Positions 61,602 through 64,000 of a stretch of DNA of 64,000 nucleotides are shown one piece after another. A program made the position numbers and the translations under genes. Source of the stretch: XYA12-FULL-58-9 sp001798605 (GTDB lineage: Bacteria; Myxococcota; XYA12-FULL-58-9); the NCBI GenBank assembly GCA_036736205.1, contig DAINMX010000006.1, positions 1-64,000 on the forward strand, read 5' to 3'. The notes under the pieces are model-generated. The model had not been told where the DNA came from. It did no database searches and worked only from the letters and a program-made list of their open reading frames with translations. The first letter of the stretch is position 1. Each line of letters starts with the position of its first letter.

Positions 61602-62654
61602 ATGCGATCGCTCATGTTTCTCGTTGTTGCAACAACGATGTTTGTCGGTTGTCAGCGGCCGGAGTCGTCCCCCGCGAGCCCTGAGGGCAAGGTCATCCGC
61701 GTGCTTACCGATCGAACCTCGAGCCATCTCGACAACATCTTTGCGTACTACGAAAAAGAAACGGGCGTGAAGGTCGAGACCCATTACACTGGCGATGGCC
61801 TGCTTGCTCGATTGACAGAGCGCCCGCAGGAAGCAGATCTCATTGTCACCAAGAATGCCGATTTGTTGGAGATCGCCAAAACGAAAGGACTATTGGCACC
61901 GATTGCATCGCAAACGGTCTTCGACAATGTGCCGCGGGCGTTTCGTGACCCCGATGACCGTTATGTGATCTTGTCATTTCGTGCCCGCGCCATCTTCATT
62001 GCCAAAGCTCGAGTCGCCATCGATGAAGTGAAGAACTACAACGACTTGCTCGCGCCGCGCTGGAAGGGTCGTGTCTGTGTGCGCTCCGGTTTTCATGAAT
62101 ACAACGTCAGTTGGTTTTCACAGATGGCCGTGGTCGAGGGCATCGAGGCGACGGAAAAGTTCATCTTTGGGCTGCGCGAAAACCTGGCCCGTTCGCCCCG
62201 CGGCAACGACCGCGCCCAGGTGCGAGCTCTACTCGAAGACGATTGTGACCTCGCGGTTGCCAACTCCTATTACATGGGGTTGATGCGCAGGAGTGAAGAT
62301 CAGAAGAGGTGGGCCGCAGCGTCGGAGGTGGTCTTCCCAGAGCAAGAAGGGCGGGGTGCCTACGCCATGCGAAGCGGTGCTGCGCTGACCCACAGCAAAA
62401 GCCAACCCTGGCGGGCCAGTCACCTATTGGAGTTTCTCACGGGGGAGATGGCACAGCACTATTTCTCAGAGGCCCTCGACGAATATCCTGTCAAACGCGG
62501 TGTGCCACCGTCGGCAATGAATGCAAGTCTCGGCAAAGCACAAGGTATTGAAGACGGCGCCTTCAAAGTGAATCTGGTGTCTTTGGCTGAGGCGACCAAG
62601 CAGCGTGATGCCGTGTTGGATGTTCTCACCCGCGCCCAATTTGACGGAAAGTAG
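61602..62654 (+). CDS. Iron(III) ABC transporter substrate-binding lipoprotein (FbpA/FutA-like)
   Basis: 350 residues. GGGAGG precedes ATG 61602. Signal ends MFVGC. The fold has VIRVLTDRTSSHLDNIFAYY, ADLIVTKNADLLEIAKTKGL and YNDLLAPRWKGRVCVRSGF, as in ferric-ion-binding proteins. The paired Tyr usual for iron binding may be the two in ANSYYMGLM. It delivers iron to the permease encoded nine bases after its stop. Confidence 0.88.
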   Translation: MRSLMFLVVATTMFVGCQRPESSPASPEGKVIRVLTDRTSSHLDNIFAYYEKETGVKVETHYTGDGLLARLTERPQEADLIVTKNADLLEIAKTKGLLAPIASQTVFDNVPRAFRDPDDRYVILSFRARAIFIAKARVAIDEVKNYNDLLAPRWKGRVCVRSGFHEYNVSWFSQMAVVEGIEATEKFIFGLRENLARSPRGNDRAQVRALLEDDCDLAVANSYYMGLMRRSEDQKRWAAASEVVFPEQEGRGAYAMRSGAALTHSKSQPWRASHLLEFLTGEMAQHYFSEALDEYPVKRGVPPSAMNASLGKAQGIEDGAFKVNLVSLAEATKQRDAVLDVLTRAQFDGK

Positions 62655-62663
62655 TCGCGCCTG

Positions 62664-64000
62664 ATGCGATGGCTCTGGGTGATATTGTGCGCGGTTGTCG
62701 CGGCCCCATGGGTGGCGATTGTCGCACGTGCAACAACGTCCTGTGATCTTTCCTTGTGGGCCATGCACGCGGTAGAGCTCGGCACTGTACCGCGGTCTTT
62801 GTTGCTTGCGGCTGCCGCCGCGCTGATGGCTGCTGTGCTTGGCGCAGCGGTAGCGTACCAGGTTTCTCTGCGAGAGTTCCCGTTGCGCCGCATGGTGGAG
62901 AGACTCCTGGTGCTGCCTCTTTTGTTTCCTCCATTTGTTTTGGCGGCAATCTACCGACGCTTGTCTTTTTCGTGGCGGCCAGTGGGTGTTCGACTCGACC
63001 TTGAATCCAGTGCAGGTTTCATCTTTGTCATGTCGGTCGCTCTTTTTCCCTACGTCTTTTTGCTGTCACGGGCGGCACTGCAATCCCATGGACGCGGTTG
63101 CATCGAGGTGGGCAAGAGCGTGGGACTGCCTCTGTGGCAGTGTTCGACTCGCTTGGTCTTGCCGGTGGTCGCCCCAGCGATATCGGTCGGCGCACTGCTG
63201 GTCTTTGTCGAGGCCTCGGGGGAGTGGGCAACCGCCTCCTTTTTGTCGATGCCGACGACGGCGGTTGCCATTCACCAATTGTGGTTCGCAAGGGATATGC
63301 CGCACCTCGCGGCACAACTAGCGCTCTTGTTCATTGCCGCTGTTGTGATGGTCTATGCCCCCTTTGCTCGTTGGGGGCGTGGGCGAAGAATGGAAAGTTG
63401 GGGGCCGCCGGTCGCACCGCCGCGACCGGAGCAGAACGGTGGACGTCCCGCCGGATGGTTGCGCCTTGGTTTGTGCGCTACACCGGTATTCGCCGGCTTC
63501 GTGTTACCCGCAGCCTACGTGCTATTTGGTTTTGTCCAGACAGTTGCGACCATCGATCTCTCTTCGTTGTGGGCATCAACGTTTGCGTCTGCGACTCTCA
63601 CGTTGTCGGTCTCGTTGATTTGTCTGGCCATGGCCCTGGCCATGGTTGCGGCGGCAGGTCGCGGTGGGAGGTGGGTGTTGCGCGGGCTCGTTCTGTCGTA
63701 CACCGCGCCAGCGATGGTCGTCGCGGTGGGCACGCTGGTCTTTGTCAACGCCGTCTTCCCCGACGCCGAACGTTACAACGATGTCACCTCGTTTGTCGTT
63801 CTCGCATTTGCCGTCGCGACCAGATACTCAGTCTTTCTCCTCGTGCCACTGTCAATCGGTATGGCGTTGGGTCGCCGGGGCATCGAGGACCTTGGTGTCG
63901 CGATGGGCCTCTCTCGAACCCAGAGCTTTTTGCGTCTACAGTTGCCAATGCTGCGCCCGTTTGCCGTGGTGGGACTCCTGTTGGTCGTCGTGCAGGCTTT
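62664..64000 (+). CDS. Iron(III) ABC transporter permease, runs off window
   Basis: An open frame from ATG 62664 to the window end, at least 445 codons. It begins MRWLWVILCAVVAAPWVAIV. Two EAA-type loops are visible, IEVGKSVGLPLWQCSTRLVLP and, at the end, LGVAMGLSRTQSFLRLQLP, so it is a two-domain FbpB-type permease with about 12 helices. No in-frame stop is present. The ATPase gene probably follows outside. Confidence 0.88.
   Translation, partial: MRWLWVILCAVVAAPWVAIVARATTSCDLSLWAMHAVELGTVPRSLLLAAAAALMAAVLGAAVAYQVSLREFPLRRMVERLLVLPLLFPPFVLAAIYRRLSFSWRPVGVRLDLESSAGFIFVMSVALFPYVFLLSRAALQSHGRGCIEVGKSVGLPLWQCSTRLVLPVVAPAISVGALLVFVEASGEWATASFLSMPTTAVAIHQLWFARDMPHLAAQLALLFIAAVVMVYAPFARWGRGRRMESWGPPVAPPRPEQNGGRPAGWLRLGLCATPVFAGFVLPAAYVLFGFVQTVATIDLSSLWASTFASATLTLSVSLICLAMALAMVAAAGRGGRWVLRGLVLSYTAPAMVVAVGTLVFVNAVFPDAERYNDVTSFVVLAFAVATRYSVFLLVPLSIGMALGRRGIEDLGVAMGLSRTQSFLRLQLPMLRPFAVVGLLLVVVQA

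Overview
The window is a 64 kb bacterial scaffold segment with moderate to high GC. It contains two runs of 100 N (7924-8023 and 55890-55989), which look like scaffolding gaps in a draft or metagenome assembly. The gene content suggests a Gram-negative Deltaproteobacteria-like organism (Myxococcota, Bradymonadota or Desulfobacterota grade). The reasons are many lipoproteins with a lipobox Cys, Cys-rich DCGG-type surface proteins, VCBS/FG-GAP repeats, a PilY1/minor-pilin operon, HflKC, an O-antigen type Wzm/Wzt exporter and RNase Y. The taxon is inference; no rRNA, tRNA or CRISPR was seen.

Layout. 0.1-5.9 kb: a metallophosphatase-like lipoprotein interrupted by one in-frame TGA, read here as selenocysteine because a SECIS-like hairpin follows; an AAA_14 ATPase coupled to a lipase that carries a DUF2442 tail; a DUF2891 lipoprotein; a Cys-rich lipoprotein ending in a long palindrome. 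5.9-32.4 kb: a surface-polysaccharide locus. A seven-gene minus-strand operon (15549 to 5953) holds glycosyltransferases and a TPR membrane protein. A GC-richer block (15.6-24.6 kb) holds a large membrane protein with an ILEI/FAM3-type C-terminus, a membrane-fused spermidine-synthase-like protein, a GT2, a DegT aminotransferase, a Gfo/Idh oxidoreductase and a methyltransferase. Then come Wzm, Wzt, a repeat-containing methyltransferase that may act as a chain-length ruler, and three GT4-like enzymes.

32.8-41.3 kb: a type IV pilus accessory operon (PilX, PilY1, FimT, PilV, PilW, lipoprotein) behind an almost perfect sigma-54 promoter. The PilY1 carries a seven-coil left-handed beta-helix insertion. 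41.3-43.1 kb: two small nucleotidyltransferase modules, each with a tiny partner ORF. 43.1-54.1 kb (minus strand): RNase Y, alanine racemase, four predicted lipoproteins including a VCBS-type one, HflC, HflK and a U32 peptidase family protein. 54.3-59.4 kb: a Cys-rich repeat lipoprotein that runs into the second gap, carbamate kinase (5' end lost in the gap), a beta-barrel-like protein and a secreted protein. 59.5-60.1 kb: a DUF433/DUF5615 toxin-antitoxin pair. 60.1-64 kb: a HATPase-PilZ protein and an iron(III) ABC binding protein with its permease, which runs off the end.

The most interesting points are the candidate selenoprotein with its SECIS element, the methyltransferase with a 16-residue repeat beside Wzm/Wzt, the beta-helix inside PilY1, the ILEI domain, and the first N gap, which appears spurious (55-bp identical flanks) and splits a glycosyltransferase that is otherwise intact.
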